From NCBI RefSeq assembly GCF_041904905.1, contig NZ_JAYRMI010000016.1, positions 1-60,915 on the forward strand: 60,915 nucleotides of DNA, read 5' to 3'. Positions 28,703-37,836 of this stretch are shown here, one piece after another (position 1 is the first letter of the stretch; the number at the start of each line of letters is the position of its first letter). A program made the translations under genes and the position numbers. The notes beneath the pieces were generated by a model that did no database searches, was not told the DNA's origin, and saw only the letters and a list, made by a program, of their open reading frames with translations. The stretch is from Zoogloea sp041904905. Lineage in GTDB: Bacteria > Pseudomonadota > Gammaproteobacteria > Burkholderiales > Rhodocyclaceae.

Positions 28703-29497
28703 ATGACCATGACGCCCCTCGCCTGGATTGTCGCAATGAGTTTTGCCGGCGGGCTGTTGAGCGTGGTGGTGGCTGCCGTCTTCGCCTTCACGGCGCGGCC
28801 CAACTGGGTGCCGGTGCTCATCAGCTACGCCATCGGCGCCCTGCTGGGCGCGGCCTTCCTCGAGGTGCTGCCCCACGCCATCGAGGCCGCCGAAAGCCCC
28901 GAGAAGGCCGCCATGAACGTGCTGGCCGGGATCATGCTGTTCTTCGTGCTCGAGAAGCTGGTGCTGTGGCGCCACTGTCACGACGAGGGCTGCCAGGGCC
29001 ACGAACACCACCACCACGGGGGGCACGGGCATGACCACGGCCGCAGCGGCCTCCTGATCCTGATCGGCGACACCTTCCACAACTTCGTGGATGGCGTGCT
29101 GATCGCCGCCGCCTTCGTCGAGAGCACGCCCCTCGGGATCGTCACCGCGCTGGCCATTATCGCCCACGAGATCCCCCAGGAGGTGGGCGATTTCCTGATC
29201 CTGATCCACTCCGGCTACAGCAAGACCCGGGCGCTGGTGTTCAACCTGTTGTCCAGCCTCGCCACCCTGGTGGGCGGCATCCTGGCTTATGTGGCACTCT
29301 CCCACATGCAGGCGTTGGTGCCGGTGTTCCTCGCGCTGGCCGCCGCGAGTATGATCTACGTCGCGGTAGCCGATCTCATTCCAGGTTTGCACAAACGAAC
29401 GGAATTGCGCGCCACCGCACAGCAGGTATTATTGATCGCCGCCGGCATCGCCTCGATCGTCTTCGCCCACCCCCTCGCGGAGCGTGCGCTGGGCTGA
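28703..29497 (+). CDS. ZIP family divalent metal transporter
   Basis: A 264-residue inner-membrane transporter with about eight segments. Metal-site motifs typical of ZIP helices IV and V are present (HNFVDGVLIAA and HEIPQEVGDF). A His-rich loop at about 93-116, with about ten His over 24 residues, lies between helices III and IV and probably binds zinc. Import of Zn2+ (or Fe2+/Mn2+) is the family role; the metal is not decided by sequence. Two in-frame ATGs (28703, 28709) are equally plausible starts. The 3' end overlaps a small minus-strand gene. Confidence 0.92.
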   Translation: MTMTPLAWIVAMSFAGGLLSVVVAAVFAFTARPNWVPVLISYAIGALLGAAFLEVLPHAIEAAESPEKAAMNVLAGIMLFFVLEKLVLWRHCHDEGCQGHEHHHHGGHGHDHGRSGLLILIGDTFHNFVDGVLIAAAFVESTPLGIVTALAIIAHEIPQEVGDFLILIHSGYSKTRALVFNLLSSLATLVGGILAYVALSHMQALVPVFLALAAASMIYVAVADLIPGLHKRTELRATAQQVLLIAAGIASIVFAHPLAERALG

Positions 29498-29653
29498 TCG
29501 ACGACGACGGGCCGGCGTACCGAACAGCCACAAGAACAGGGAGAGCGGCGCAAGGCCATAGAAGAAAAAAGTCAGCACCCCACCCACGACGGTGGTCTCC
29601 GCCGCGCTAGCCAGCAGCGCGACGTAAATCCAGGCGATAGCAACGATATACAT
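29429..29653 (-). CDS. Small hydrophobic protein, antisense to the ZIP 3' end
   Basis: A 74-residue protein with two hydrophobic stretches (about 1-18 and 23-46) and then an Arg-rich basic segment, ending in a polar tail. The first 50 residues look like a genuine small inner-membrane protein (MYIVAIAWIYVALL, LTFFFYGLAPLSLFLWLFG); the tail overlaps the ZIP gene by 69 bases and is less convincing. Function is unknown. It is divergent from phaC. Confidence 0.6.
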   Translation of the reverse strand: MYIVAIAWIYVALLASAAETTVVGGVLTFFFYGLAPLSLFLWLFGTPARRRRSAQRTLREGVGEDDRGDAGGDQ

Positions 29654-29785
29654 ACCCGAATTCTACTCGGCGCAGCGAGGCCGGGGAGAAGTGCGGCTCG
29701 GTGCGACAGCACCCCGTACGTGCGGGGGCTCCGCCGGCTGACGATCAATCGGGCCCGCGTCCGACGACACAACGAGGAGAGGTGG

Positions 29786-31525
29786 ATGTCTGTTACACCC
29801 GAGCAGTCTGCCGAAGCACTGCAAGGCATGTTCAAGTTCGGCCAGTCGATGGCTGCGAATTTTTTCGATTTCCTCGCCAAGCAGGGTGCGGCGTTCCAGC
29901 AGGTGGCGCCCGCCCAGGCCCCGCAACTGCCGCTGCCCGAAGCCGAGGAACTCACCCGGCTGCAGAAGGAACTCGCCGAATCCCACGCCCGCCTGTGGGC
30001 CCACATGGCCCAGGTCAAACCGGGCGAGCCGGCCGAGCCGCTGGTCAAGGCGCCCGCCGGCGATCGCCGCTTCAATGCCCCCGAGTGGTCCGCGAGCCCG
30101 GTCTACGATTACATCCGCCAGGCCTATCTCCTCAACGCCGACTACCTCGCCAAGGTGGCCGACGCGCTGCCGGTGGCCGATGGCCGCACCAAGGCCCGGA
30201 TGCAGTACCTCACCCGTCAGTACATCGACGCGATGGCCCCGTCCAACTTCGCGGCCACCAACCCCGAATTCATCCAGTCGGCGCTTGAAACCAAGGGCGA
30301 GAGCATCACCCAGGGTATCAAGAACCTGATCGGCGACATGGAGAAAGGCCGCATCTCGATGACCGACGACTCGGCCTTCGAGATCGGCCGCAATCTGGCC
30401 ACCACGCCGGGCTCGGTGATCTACGAAAACGAGCTGATGCAGCTCATCCAGTACGCGCCGCTCACCGAGCAGGTCTACAAGACGCCGCTGCTGATCGTGC
30501 CGCCGTGCATCAACAAGTTCTACATCATGGATCTGCAGCCGGCCAACTCGCTGGTGCGCTTCGTCGTGGAGCAGGGCTTCACGGTGTTCCTGGTGTCCTG
30601 GAAGAACGCCAAGGAATCCGAAGCCCACTTCGGCTGGGACGACTACCTCGAGAAGGGCCCGATCACCGCCCTGCAGGTGGTGCGCGACATCACCAAGGTG
30701 GCCAAGCCCAACGTGCTTGGCTTCTGCGTGGGCGGCACCATCCTGTCGTCCTCGCTGGCGGTGCTGCGCGGCAAGGGCGAAGACCCGGCCGAGAGCCTCA
30801 CCCTGATGACCACCCTGCTGGATTTCTCCGACGCCGGCGAGATCGGCTGTCTGGTGGACGAAGCCTCGGTGGCTGCCCGCGAGGCTTCCATCGGCCGCGG
30901 CGGGGTGTTCTCCGGCCGCGAGCTGGCCCAGGTGTTCTCCAGCCTGCGCGCCAATGACCTGATCTGGCAGTACGTGGTCGGCAACTACCTCAAGGGCAAG
31001 ACCCCGGAGGCCTTCGACCTGCTGTACTGGAACTCTGACAGCACCAACCTTTCCGGCCCGTTCATCGCCTGGTACCTTCGCAACATGTACCTCGAGAACA
31101 ACCTGCGCGTGCCGGGCAAGCTTGAGATGCTGGGCGTCAAGGTAGACATGGGCAAGGTCGATCTGCCGGCCTACCTGCTGGCCACCCGCGAAGACCACAT
31201 CGTGCCCTGGACCAGCGCCTATCTGGTGCGCCAGATCCTCGGCGGCGAGACCACCTTCGTGCTGGGCGCCAGCGGCCACATCGCCGGTGCCATCAACCCG
31301 GCCTCCAAGAACCGCCGCAGCTACTGGACGAGCGACTCCACCGCGTCGGTGCCGGAAGAATGGCTCGAGACCGCCGTCGAACAGAAGGGCAGCTGGTGGC
31401 TGCACTGGGCCGAATGGCTCAAGCAGCGCAGCGGCGAGACGATCGCCGCCCGCAACAAGCCCGGCAACACGAAATACAAGGTGATCGAAGCGGCGCCCGG
31501 GCGTTACGTCAAGGAAACCGTCTGA
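29786..31525 (+). CDS. phaC: Class I poly(3-hydroxyalkanoate) synthase PhaC
   Basis: PhaC polymerises (R)-3-hydroxyacyl-CoA into polyhydroxyalkanoate on granules. The 579-residue protein has a class I N-terminal domain and an alpha/beta-hydrolase-like catalytic domain. The PhaC box GFCVGG sits at 312-317 with nucleophile Cys314, and the Asp (REDHIVPW) and His (GASGHIAG) of the triad follow. The ATG at 29786 follows GAGGAGAGG; the upstream open frame is leader. Two phaB genes and phaR follow, but no phaA thiolase is present in this window. Confidence 0.97.
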   Translation: MSVTPEQSAEALQGMFKFGQSMAANFFDFLAKQGAAFQQVAPAQAPQLPLPEAEELTRLQKELAESHARLWAHMAQVKPGEPAEPLVKAPAGDRRFNAPEWSASPVYDYIRQAYLLNADYLAKVADALPVADGRTKARMQYLTRQYIDAMAPSNFAATNPEFIQSALETKGESITQGIKNLIGDMEKGRISMTDDSAFEIGRNLATTPGSVIYENELMQLIQYAPLTEQVYKTPLLIVPPCINKFYIMDLQPANSLVRFVVEQGFTVFLVSWKNAKESEAHFGWDDYLEKGPITALQVVRDITKVAKPNVLGFCVGGTILSSSLAVLRGKGEDPAESLTLMTTLLDFSDAGEIGCLVDEASVAAREASIGRGGVFSGRELAQVFSSLRANDLIWQYVVGNYLKGKTPEAFDLLYWNSDSTNLSGPFIAWYLRNMYLENNLRVPGKLEMLGVKVDMGKVDLPAYLLATREDHIVPWTSAYLVRQILGGETTFVLGASGHIAGAINPASKNRRSYWTSDSTASVPEEWLETAVEQKGSWWLHWAEWLKQRSGETIAARNKPGNTKYKVIEAAPGRYVKETV

Positions 31526-31541
31526 TCGCACTGCAGCACAA

Positions 31542-31563
31542 CCCCGGGGCTTGATCCCCGGGG
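31542..31563 (+). other. GC-rich stem-loop between phaC and phaB
   Basis: An 8-bp perfect repeat (31542-31549 and 31556-31563) with a 6-nt loop, followed by A-rich sequence instead of a T tract. It is more likely an mRNA-stabilising or attenuating hairpin than a terminator. Confidence 0.5.
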
Positions 31564-31656
31564 GAGAAAATCAAAAAAAGGTCGGCAGCGAGAGGAAGAA
31601 GGGGGGCGCTGCCGATTTCAGCTTACCCCCGCACTCACACTTTGAGGGAGAGAGAC

Positions 31657-32397
31657 ATGGCACGTGTAGCACTCGTAACCGGCGGTATGGGCGGTCTGGG
31701 CGAATCCATCTGCATCAAGCTGGCCGCGCTCGGATACAAGGTCGTCACCACCCACTCGCCGGGTAACGCCAAGGCGGCCGAATGGCTGCAGACGATGAAC
31801 AACATGGGCTACGGCTTCAAGGCCTACCCCTGCGATGTGGCCGATTTCGACTCGTGCAAGGCCTGCGTCGAGCAGATCACCAACGACATCGGCCCCGTGG
31901 ATGTGCTGGTCAACAACGCCGGCATCACCCGCGACATGACCTTCAAGCGCATGACCAAGGCTGACTGGGATGCCGTCATCCACACCAACCTCGACAGCGT
32001 CTTCAACATGACCAAGCAGGTCATGGACGGCATGGTCGAGCGCAAGTGGGGGCGCGTCATCAACGTCTCCTCGCTCAACGGCATCAAGGGCGCTTTCGGT
32101 CAGACCAACTACGCTGCGGCCAAGGCCGGCATGCATGGCTTCACCAAGTCTCTGGCCCTCGAAACCGCCAAGTCCGGGGTCACCGTCAATACCATCTCGC
32201 CGGGTTACATCGGCACCAAGATGGTTCTGGCGATTCCCCAGGAAGTCCTCGAAACCAAGATCCTGCCCCAGATTCCGATGAGCCGCCTCGGCAAGCCGGA
32301 AGAAATCGCGGGCCTGATCGCCTATCTCGCCTCCGATGAAGCTGCATTCGTGACCGGTGCCAACATCTCTATCAACGGCGGGCAGCATATGTTCTAA
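31657..32397 (+). CDS. phaB: Acetoacetyl-CoA reductase (PhaB), first copy
   Basis: This NADPH-dependent short-chain dehydrogenase reduces acetoacetyl-CoA to (R)-3-hydroxybutyryl-CoA, the PHA monomer. The 246-residue protein has the cofactor motif TGGMGGLG, NNAGITRD, catalytic Ser (NVSS) and the YxxxK pair (TNYAAAKAGM). The ATG at 31657 is preceded by GAGGGAG. It is 131 bases after phaC, with an intervening hairpin, and 37 bases before a second homologue of identical length. Confidence 0.95.
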   Translation: MARVALVTGGMGGLGESICIKLAALGYKVVTTHSPGNAKAAEWLQTMNNMGYGFKAYPCDVADFDSCKACVEQITNDIGPVDVLVNNAGITRDMTFKRMTKADWDAVIHTNLDSVFNMTKQVMDGMVERKWGRVINVSSLNGIKGAFGQTNYAAAKAGMHGFTKSLALETAKSGVTVNTISPGYIGTKMVLAIPQEVLETKILPQIPMSRLGKPEEIAGLIAYLASDEAAFVTGANISINGGQHMF

Positions 32398-32434
32398 TAA
32401 GCTTTTCGCACCGCAACAAAAGAAGGAAGTTAAA

Positions 32435-33175
32435 ATGTCTCAACGCATCGCCCTTGTAACTGGTGCCGTCGGTGGCCTTGGCACTGCTATCTGTAAATCC
32501 CTTGCCGCCGCGGGCGTCCGCGTGGTCGGGAATTTCTTCCCTGGCGATCCCGCCAAGGACGCCTGGGTTGAAGCTCGCAAGGCGGAAGGTCTCGACATCC
32601 CGCTGTACGGGTTCGACGTCTCCGACTACGAGCAGTGCAAGGCGGCCGTTGAGGCGATCACCAACGAAGTCGGCCCGATCGACATCCTGGTGAACAACGC
32701 CGGCATCACCCGCGACAAGTTCTTCCCGAAGATGGAAAAGGGCCAGTGGGATGCGGTCATCGCGACCAACCTCACCAGCCTGTTCAACGTGACCCACACC
32801 ATTTCCCCGAAGATGGCGGAACGTGGCTGGGGCCGCATCATCAACATCTCCTCGGTGAACGGCGTCAAGGGTCAGGCCGGTCAGACCAACTACTCCGCCG
32901 CCAAGGCCGGCGTGATCGGTTTCTCCAAGGCGCTGGCTGCCGAGCTGGCCACCAAGGGCGTCACCTGCAACGCCATCGCCCCGGGCTACATCGGCACCGA
33001 CATGGTCATGGCGATCAAGGAAGAAATCCGTCAGGGCATCATCGACACCGTGCCGGTCAAGCGTCTTGGCAAGCCGGAAGAAATCGGTGCTGCCGTGGTC
33101 TATCTGGCTTCCGAGCTGGCTGGCTACGTCACCGGCGCCACCCTGAACGTGAACGGCGGTCTGTACTACCAGTAA
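32435..33175 (+). CDS. phaB: Acetoacetyl-CoA reductase (PhaB), second tandem copy
   Basis: A second 246-residue PhaB-like reductase with TGAVGGLG, NNAGITRDKF, NISS and the TNYSAAKAGV catalytic segment. It is clearly a paralogue of the gene just upstream, and the pair differ throughout, so the duplication is old. Both have full catalytic residues. An AAGGAAG site precedes the ATG. A strong terminator follows, ending the phaC-phaB-phaB unit. Different substrate chain length, cofactor preference or dosage are possible reasons for retention. Confidence 0.95.
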   Translation: MSQRIALVTGAVGGLGTAICKSLAAAGVRVVGNFFPGDPAKDAWVEARKAEGLDIPLYGFDVSDYEQCKAAVEAITNEVGPIDILVNNAGITRDKFFPKMEKGQWDAVIATNLTSLFNVTHTISPKMAERGWGRIINISSVNGVKGQAGQTNYSAAKAGVIGFSKALAAELATKGVTCNAIAPGYIGTDMVMAIKEEIRQGIIDTVPVKRLGKPEEIGAAVVYLASELAGYVTGATLNVNGGLYYQ

Positions 33176-33198
33176 TCGGCTGCAACAAGCGTCACGAG

Positions 33199-33226
33199 GC
33201 CCCGCCGCATGGCGGGGCTTTTTTTT
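33199..33226 (+). terminator. Rho-independent terminator of the phaCBB unit
   Basis: An 8-bp GC stem (33199-33206 and 33211-33218) with a GCAT loop is followed by eight T residues, 23 bases past the second phaB. Confidence 0.92.
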
Positions 33227-33283
33227 GCGCAGCGCAGTATAATCTCGTCAGGCGACTCTATCGCCGCCGAGGAGAAAACACAG

Positions 33284-33889
33284 ATGGCCGATCAGATTCG
33301 CCTGATAAAAAAATACCCGAACCGCCGCCTTTACGACACCCAGACCAGTTCCTACATCACGCTCGCAGACGTGAAGGAGCTTGTGCTGGATCACGGTACC
33401 TTCCAGGTCGTCGACGCCAAGACCGGCGAAGACCTCACCCGCAACATCCTCCTGCAGATCATCCTCGAAGAGGAAGCCGGCGGGGCCCCGATGTTCACCA
33501 GCGACCTGCTCTCCCAGATGATCCGCTTCTACGGCAACGCCATGCAGGGGATGATGGGCAAGTATCTGGAGAACAACATCAAGGCCTTCACCGACATGCA
33601 GGCCAAGCTCCAGGATCAGGTTCGCTCGGTGTATGGCGAGAACGCCACGGTGAGCCAGGATCTGTGGGCCCAGTTCCTGAACTTCCAGGGGCCGGCCATG
33701 CAGAGCATGATGGGCGCCTACATGGAGCAATCCAAGAAGATGTACGCCCAGATGCAGGAGCAGTTGGATAGCCAGACCCGCAACCTGTTCTCCGGCTTCC
33801 AGTTTCCCGGCTTTGCGGCGGGCCTCGGCCCCGACAAGGGCGAGTCCCCGGAGCCCGGTGGCGACCCCACCGACGCCACCAAGAAGTGA
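33284..33889 (+). CDS. phaR: Polyhydroxyalkanoate synthesis repressor PhaR
   Basis: A 201-residue DNA- and PHA-binding repressor that controls phasin genes and itself in other proteobacteria. The PHB/PHA accumulation regulator N-terminal DNA-binding domain is clear (IKKYPNRRLYDT from residue 8, then SYITLADVKELV); the C-terminal half is Met/Gln-rich and helical (PHB_acc repeats, MGAYMEQSKKMYAQMQEQL). The ATG at 33284 follows GAGGAGA. It lies behind the phaCBB terminator, with a possible -10 element TATAAT at 33238-33243 and no clear -35. Confidence 0.94.
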   Translation: MADQIRLIKKYPNRRLYDTQTSSYITLADVKELVLDHGTFQVVDAKTGEDLTRNILLQIILEEEAGGAPMFTSDLLSQMIRFYGNAMQGMMGKYLENNIKAFTDMQAKLQDQVRSVYGENATVSQDLWAQFLNFQGPAMQSMMGAYMEQSKKMYAQMQEQLDSQTRNLFSGFQFPGFAAGLGPDKGESPEPGGDPTDATKK

Positions 33890-33895
33890 TGTCCC

Positions 33896-33929
33896 GGGCC
33901 GCGCAGTTGTCGCGGCCCTTGTGTTTTTT
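33896..33929 (+). terminator. Terminator after phaR
   Basis: An 8-bp stem (33896-33903 and 33911-33918, 7-nt loop) is followed by an interrupted T tract (TTGTG then six T). It ends 20 bases before the rimO start. Confidence 0.7.
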
Positions 33930-33949
33930 CCACCGGTTCTTCCTGACGC

Positions 33950-35281
33950 ATGACCCAATCCAGCAAGCAGGGCGCCGCCCCGAAAGTCGGCTTCGTTTCC
34001 CTTGGCTGCCCCAAGGCCCTCGTCGACTCCGAACACATCCTCACCCGCCTGCGGGCCGAGGGCTACGAGATCTCGCCGTCGTACGAAGGCTCCGATCTGG
34101 TGGTCATCAACACCTGCGGCTTCATCGACGCCGCGGTAGAGGAATCCCTCGACGCCATTGGCGAAGCCCTCAACGAGAACGGCCGGGTGATCGTCACCGG
34201 CTGCCTGGGCGCCAAGGAAGACGTCGTGATGGCGGCCCACCCGCAGGTGCTCGCCGTCACCGGCCCCCATGCCACCGAGCAGGTCATGCAGGAGGTGCAC
34301 AAGCACCTGCCCAAGCCCCACGATCCCTTCATCGATCTGCTGCCGCCCCAGGGGGTCAAGCTCACCCCCAACCACTACGCCTACCTCAAGATTTCCGAAG
34401 GCTGCAATCACCGCTGCACCTTCTGCATCATCCCGTCGCTGCGGGGCGATCTGGTCAGCCGCCCCATCGGCGACGTGATGCGCGAGGCCGAAAACCTGGT
34501 GAACGCCGGCGTCAAGGAGCTGCTGGTGGTGTCGCAGGACACCTCCGCCTACGGCGTCGACGTGAAGTACCGCACCGGCTTCTGGGGCGGCAAGCCCATG
34601 CGCACCAAGCTCTACGACCTGTGCAAGGCCCTGGGCGACCTGGGCGTGTGGGTGCGCCTGCACTACGTCTACCCGTATCCCAGCGTGGACGACATCATCC
34701 CGCTGATGGCCGAGGGCAAGATCCTCCCGTACCTCGACGTGCCCTTCCAGCACGCCAGCCCGCGCATCCTCAAGGCCATGAAGCGCCCGGCCAGCACCGA
34801 GAACAACCTGGAGCGCATCCGCCGCTGGCGCGAGATCTGCCCCGATCTGACCATCCGCTCCACCTTCATCACCGGCTTCCCGGGCGAGACGGATGCCGAT
34901 TTCGAAGCGCTGCTGCAGTTCCTCGAAGAGGCCAAGCTCGACCGCGTGGGCGCCTTTGCCTACTCGCCGGTCGAAGGCGCCGCCGCCAACGAGCTGGCCG
35001 ACCCGGTGCCCGATGAGATCCGCGAAGAGCGCCGCATCCAGCTGATGGAGTTCCAGGAGGACATCTCCACCGAGCGCCTCGAGCGCTTCATCGGCCGCGA
35101 GATGACCGTGCTGGTGGACGAGATCGACGAGGAGGGCGCCCTGGCCCGCTCGCCCGGCGACGCGCCGGAGATCGACGGCCTGGTCATCGTCCCGGCAGGG
35201 GAGCACCTCGAACCCGGCGAGTTTGCCCGCGTCCGCATCACCGACTGCGACGTCCATGACCTCTACGCCGAGCCGATCTGA
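33950..35281 (+). CDS. rimO: Ribosomal protein S12 methylthiotransferase RimO
   Basis: A radical SAM enzyme with two iron-sulfur clusters that methylthiolates Asp88 of ribosomal protein S12. The 443-residue protein has an N-terminal UPF0004 domain with three cluster cysteines (LGCPK, NTCGF, TGCLG), the radical SAM motif CNHRCTFC, and a C-terminal TRAM domain (about 375-443). The start MTQSSKQG is family-like. It begins a likely rimO-patatin-oxidase run with short gaps (48 and 25 bases). Confidence 0.96.
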   Translation: MTQSSKQGAAPKVGFVSLGCPKALVDSEHILTRLRAEGYEISPSYEGSDLVVINTCGFIDAAVEESLDAIGEALNENGRVIVTGCLGAKEDVVMAAHPQVLAVTGPHATEQVMQEVHKHLPKPHDPFIDLLPPQGVKLTPNHYAYLKISEGCNHRCTFCIIPSLRGDLVSRPIGDVMREAENLVNAGVKELLVVSQDTSAYGVDVKYRTGFWGGKPMRTKLYDLCKALGDLGVWVRLHYVYPYPSVDDIIPLMAEGKILPYLDVPFQHASPRILKAMKRPASTENNLERIRRWREICPDLTIRSTFITGFPGETDADFEALLQFLEEAKLDRVGAFAYSPVEGAAANELADPVPDEIREERRIQLMEFQEDISTERLERFIGREMTVLVDEIDEEGALARSPGDAPEIDGLVIVPAGEHLEPGEFARVRITDCDVHDLYAEPI

Positions 35282-35329
35282 GCGTGTCACACCCCGCGCG
35301 GGCCGCGCCCCGGCATTGCCCGCGCGACC

Positions 35330-36250
35330 ATGAAACGCACCCCCCGCATCGGTATCGCCCTCGGTAGCGGTTCGGCCCGCGGGTGGGCGCACATCGGGGT
35401 GCTGCGGGCCCTGGCCCGTGAGGGCATCGAACCGCAGATCGTCGCCGGCTGCTCCATCGGGGCCTTCGTGGGTGCGGTGGCGGCGGCGGGCGATCTGGAA
35501 AAGCTGGGTAGCTGGGTCGAGACCCTGGGCTGGCAGGACGTGGTCGGCCTGATGGACATGGGCCTGCGTGGCGGTCTCATCAAGGGCGACCGGCTGATCG
35601 CCTTCTTCGAACGCAACTTCGTCGACCGGGATTTCGTTGCCCTGAGCCACAGCTTCGGCTGCGTCGCCACCGACCTGCAGAGCGGGCATGAAGTGTGGCT
35701 GCGGGAGGGTAGCGTTTCCGCCGCGGTGCGCGCCTCCATCGCCCTGCCGGGCCTGCTCACCCCGTCGTGGCACGACGGCCGGCTGCTGGTGGATGGCGGG
35801 CTCGTCAATCCGGTGCCGGTGTCGCTGGCCCGGGCGATGGGCGCCGACATCGTCATCGCCGTCGATCTCAACTCCGACGTGGTGGGCGCCGCGTGGCGCA
35901 ACCGGGGCGAGCCCGAGCCCGCCGCCGAATCCGCCTCCAATGGCTGGTCGAAGCGCCTGCTCTCCCGCTTCGGGCGCAGCAGGCCGCCGGCCGACGAGGA
36001 CGGGGAGGGCGCCGACGACACGCCGGAAGGCATCCCCTCGATGCTCACCGTGATGCAGAGCAGCATCGCCATCATGTCGGTGCGTATCGCCCGCAGCCGT
36101 CTGGCTGGCGAGCCTGCCGACGTGCTCATCGCCCCACGCCTCGCCCAACTTGGCCTGATGGACTACCACCGGGGCAGCGAGGCGATTGCCGAAGGCGAGG
36201 CCGCCGTCGAACTGGCGCTGCCCGCCATCCGCCGCGCCCTTGGGCGCTGA
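35330..36250 (+). CDS. Patatin-like phospholipase family protein (RssA-like)
   Basis: A 306-residue predicted serine lipid acyl hydrolase. It has the oxyanion loop LGSGSARGWAHIG, the nucleophile elbow GCSIG with Ser42, and the dyad Asp155 in DGGLVNPVP. A charged linker (about 205-235) interrupts the C-terminal part. RssA/YchK-type proteins are soluble and have no defined substrate. The gene lies 48 bases after rimO and 25 bases before the FAD oxidase. Confidence 0.9.
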   Translation: MKRTPRIGIALGSGSARGWAHIGVLRALAREGIEPQIVAGCSIGAFVGAVAAAGDLEKLGSWVETLGWQDVVGLMDMGLRGGLIKGDRLIAFFERNFVDRDFVALSHSFGCVATDLQSGHEVWLREGSVSAAVRASIALPGLLTPSWHDGRLLVDGGLVNPVPVSLARAMGADIVIAVDLNSDVVGAAWRNRGEPEPAAESASNGWSKRLLSRFGRSRPPADEDGEGADDTPEGIPSMLTVMQSSIAIMSVRIARSRLAGEPADVLIAPRLAQLGLMDYHRGSEAIAEGEAAVELALPAIRRALGR

Positions 36251-36275
36251 CCGCATCGCCACACCGGGAGGCTGC

Positions 36276-37682
36276 ATGAGCGCCCTGATCGAAACTCTGC
36301 GCGACATCGTCGGCGACAGCCACTGCCTCGTCGCCGCGGCCGACACCGCGCCCTACCTGACCGACTGGCGCGGGCGCTACACCGGCACGGCCCTCGCGGT
36401 CGTGCTGCCCGCCGACACCGCCCAGGTCGCGGCGGTCGTGCGCGCCTGCGCCGCGGCGGGCTGCGCCATCGTCCCCCAGGGCGGCAATACCGGCCTGTGC
36501 GGCGGCGCCACGCCGGTAGCGGGCAGTGCGCCGGTCGTGGTCAATCTCTCCCGGCTCTCCCGGGTGCGGCGGGTCGATGCCGCCAACAACGCCATCGTCG
36601 TCGAGGCCGGCGTCACCCTGGCTGCGGTCCAGGCCGCCGCCGAGGAAGCCGACCGGCTGTTCCCCCTCTCCCTGGCCAGCGAAGGCAGTTGCGAGGTGGG
36701 CGGCTTCGTGTCCACCAACGCCGGTGGCGTGCAGGTGCTGCGCTACGGCAACGCCCGCGAGCTTGTGCTGGGGCTGGAGGTGGTGCTGCCCGACGGTCAG
36801 GTGTGGGACGGCCTGCGGGCGCTGCGCAAGGACAACACCGGCTACGATCTCAAGCAGCTGTTCATCGGCGCCGAGGGCACGCTGGGCATCGTCACCGCCG
36901 CCAGTCTCAAGCTCTTTCCGCGCCTGCGCGCAGCGGCCACCGCCTGGCTGGCCGTCGCCGATCCTGCCGCGGCGGTTCAACTGCTGGCCTGCCTGCGCGC
37001 CGTGGCGGGCGACCGGGTGACCGCGTTCGAGCTGGTCGGCCGGCCAGCGTTGGCGCTGGTGCTGCAGCACATCCCCGGTGCCCGCGACCCCCTCGCCAGC
37101 CCCCACCCCTGGTATGTGCTCGTCGAACTCAGCGATACCCGCGCAGATGCCGGGCTGGAGGTCCTGCTCGAGCAGGCGGTGGAGCAGGGCGTCGAGGCGG
37201 GGGCGATCCTCGATGGCGCCATCGCCGCCAGCGCCGCCCAGGCCGCCGCCTTGTGGGCCCTGCGCGAGAACATCTCCGAGGCCCAGAAGCGCGAAGGCCT
37301 GAGCATCAAGCACGACATCTCGGTGCCGGTCAGCGCCATTCCCGAATTCATCGACCGCGCCGGCGAACGTCTCGAAGCGGCGTATCCGGGCCTGCGCATC
37401 GTGTGCTTCGGCCATCTGGGCGACGGCAACCTGCACTACAACCCGTCGCGACCGGCGCAGGGCGAGAACGCCGCCTTTATCGCACGCACCGCCGAGGTCA
37501 ATCGAATCGTCCACGATCTGGTTGCCGAACTGGGCGGGTCGATCTCCGCCGAGCACGGCATCGGCCAGCTCAAGCGCGACATCCTGCCCCGCTACAAGTC
37601 GGCCATCGAGATGGAATTAATGGCGCGCATCAAATTGGCTCTGGACCCGGCCGGCCGGATGAACCCAGGAAAAATGCTCTAG
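36276..37682 (+). CDS. FAD-binding oxidase of the GlcD/D-2-hydroxyacid dehydrogenase family
   Basis: A 468-residue flavoprotein with an N-terminal FAD_binding_4 domain (PQGGNTGLCGG at about 69-79, with the EAG and NTGYDLK segments) and a C-terminal FAD-oxidase domain carrying GHLGDGNLHYN and AEHGIGQLK. This architecture fits D-2-hydroxyglutarate or D-lactate dehydrogenases; sequence alone does not separate them. The ATG at 36276 follows GGGAGG; an upstream frame extends into the patatin gene. A short hairpin at 37751-37771 probably ends this transcript. Confidence 0.92.
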   Translation: MSALIETLRDIVGDSHCLVAAADTAPYLTDWRGRYTGTALAVVLPADTAQVAAVVRACAAAGCAIVPQGGNTGLCGGATPVAGSAPVVVNLSRLSRVRRVDAANNAIVVEAGVTLAAVQAAAEEADRLFPLSLASEGSCEVGGFVSTNAGGVQVLRYGNARELVLGLEVVLPDGQVWDGLRALRKDNTGYDLKQLFIGAEGTLGIVTAASLKLFPRLRAAATAWLAVADPAAAVQLLACLRAVAGDRVTAFELVGRPALALVLQHIPGARDPLASPHPWYVLVELSDTRADAGLEVLLEQAVEQGVEAGAILDGAIAASAAQAAALWALRENISEAQKREGLSIKHDISVPVSAIPEFIDRAGERLEAAYPGLRIVCFGHLGDGNLHYNPSRPAQGENAAFIARTAEVNRIVHDLVAELGGSISAEHGIGQLKRDILPRYKSAIEMELMARIKLALDPAGRMNPGKML

Positions 37683-37750
37683 CGTGACGCGTTGCACAGG
37701 CAATTTTGCAGGTTGTTACGCGGGTCTTCGGGACGTCGAAATCGGAATCC

Positions 37751-37771
37751 ACCCGCTTTGTCGGGTTTTTT
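37751..37771 (+). terminator. Probable terminator after the FAD oxidase
   Basis: A short 5-bp stem (37751-37755 and 37762-37766, 6-nt loop) runs into six T. It is small but is the only candidate between the oxidase and the PEP-CTERM gene. Confidence 0.5.
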
Positions 37772-37836
37772 AACACATGCTTTTTTTGTGGCTTGTTGTT
37801 TTTCGTAAATTCATGAAATCGCACGGTTTTTAATTT

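Noticed and set aside
33248..36346. A 1032-codon open frame on the minus strand across phaR, rimO and the patatin gene
   Set aside because: It is antisense to three well-supported genes and its product is rich in Gly, His, Ala and Arg, as expected for a high-GC shadow frame.
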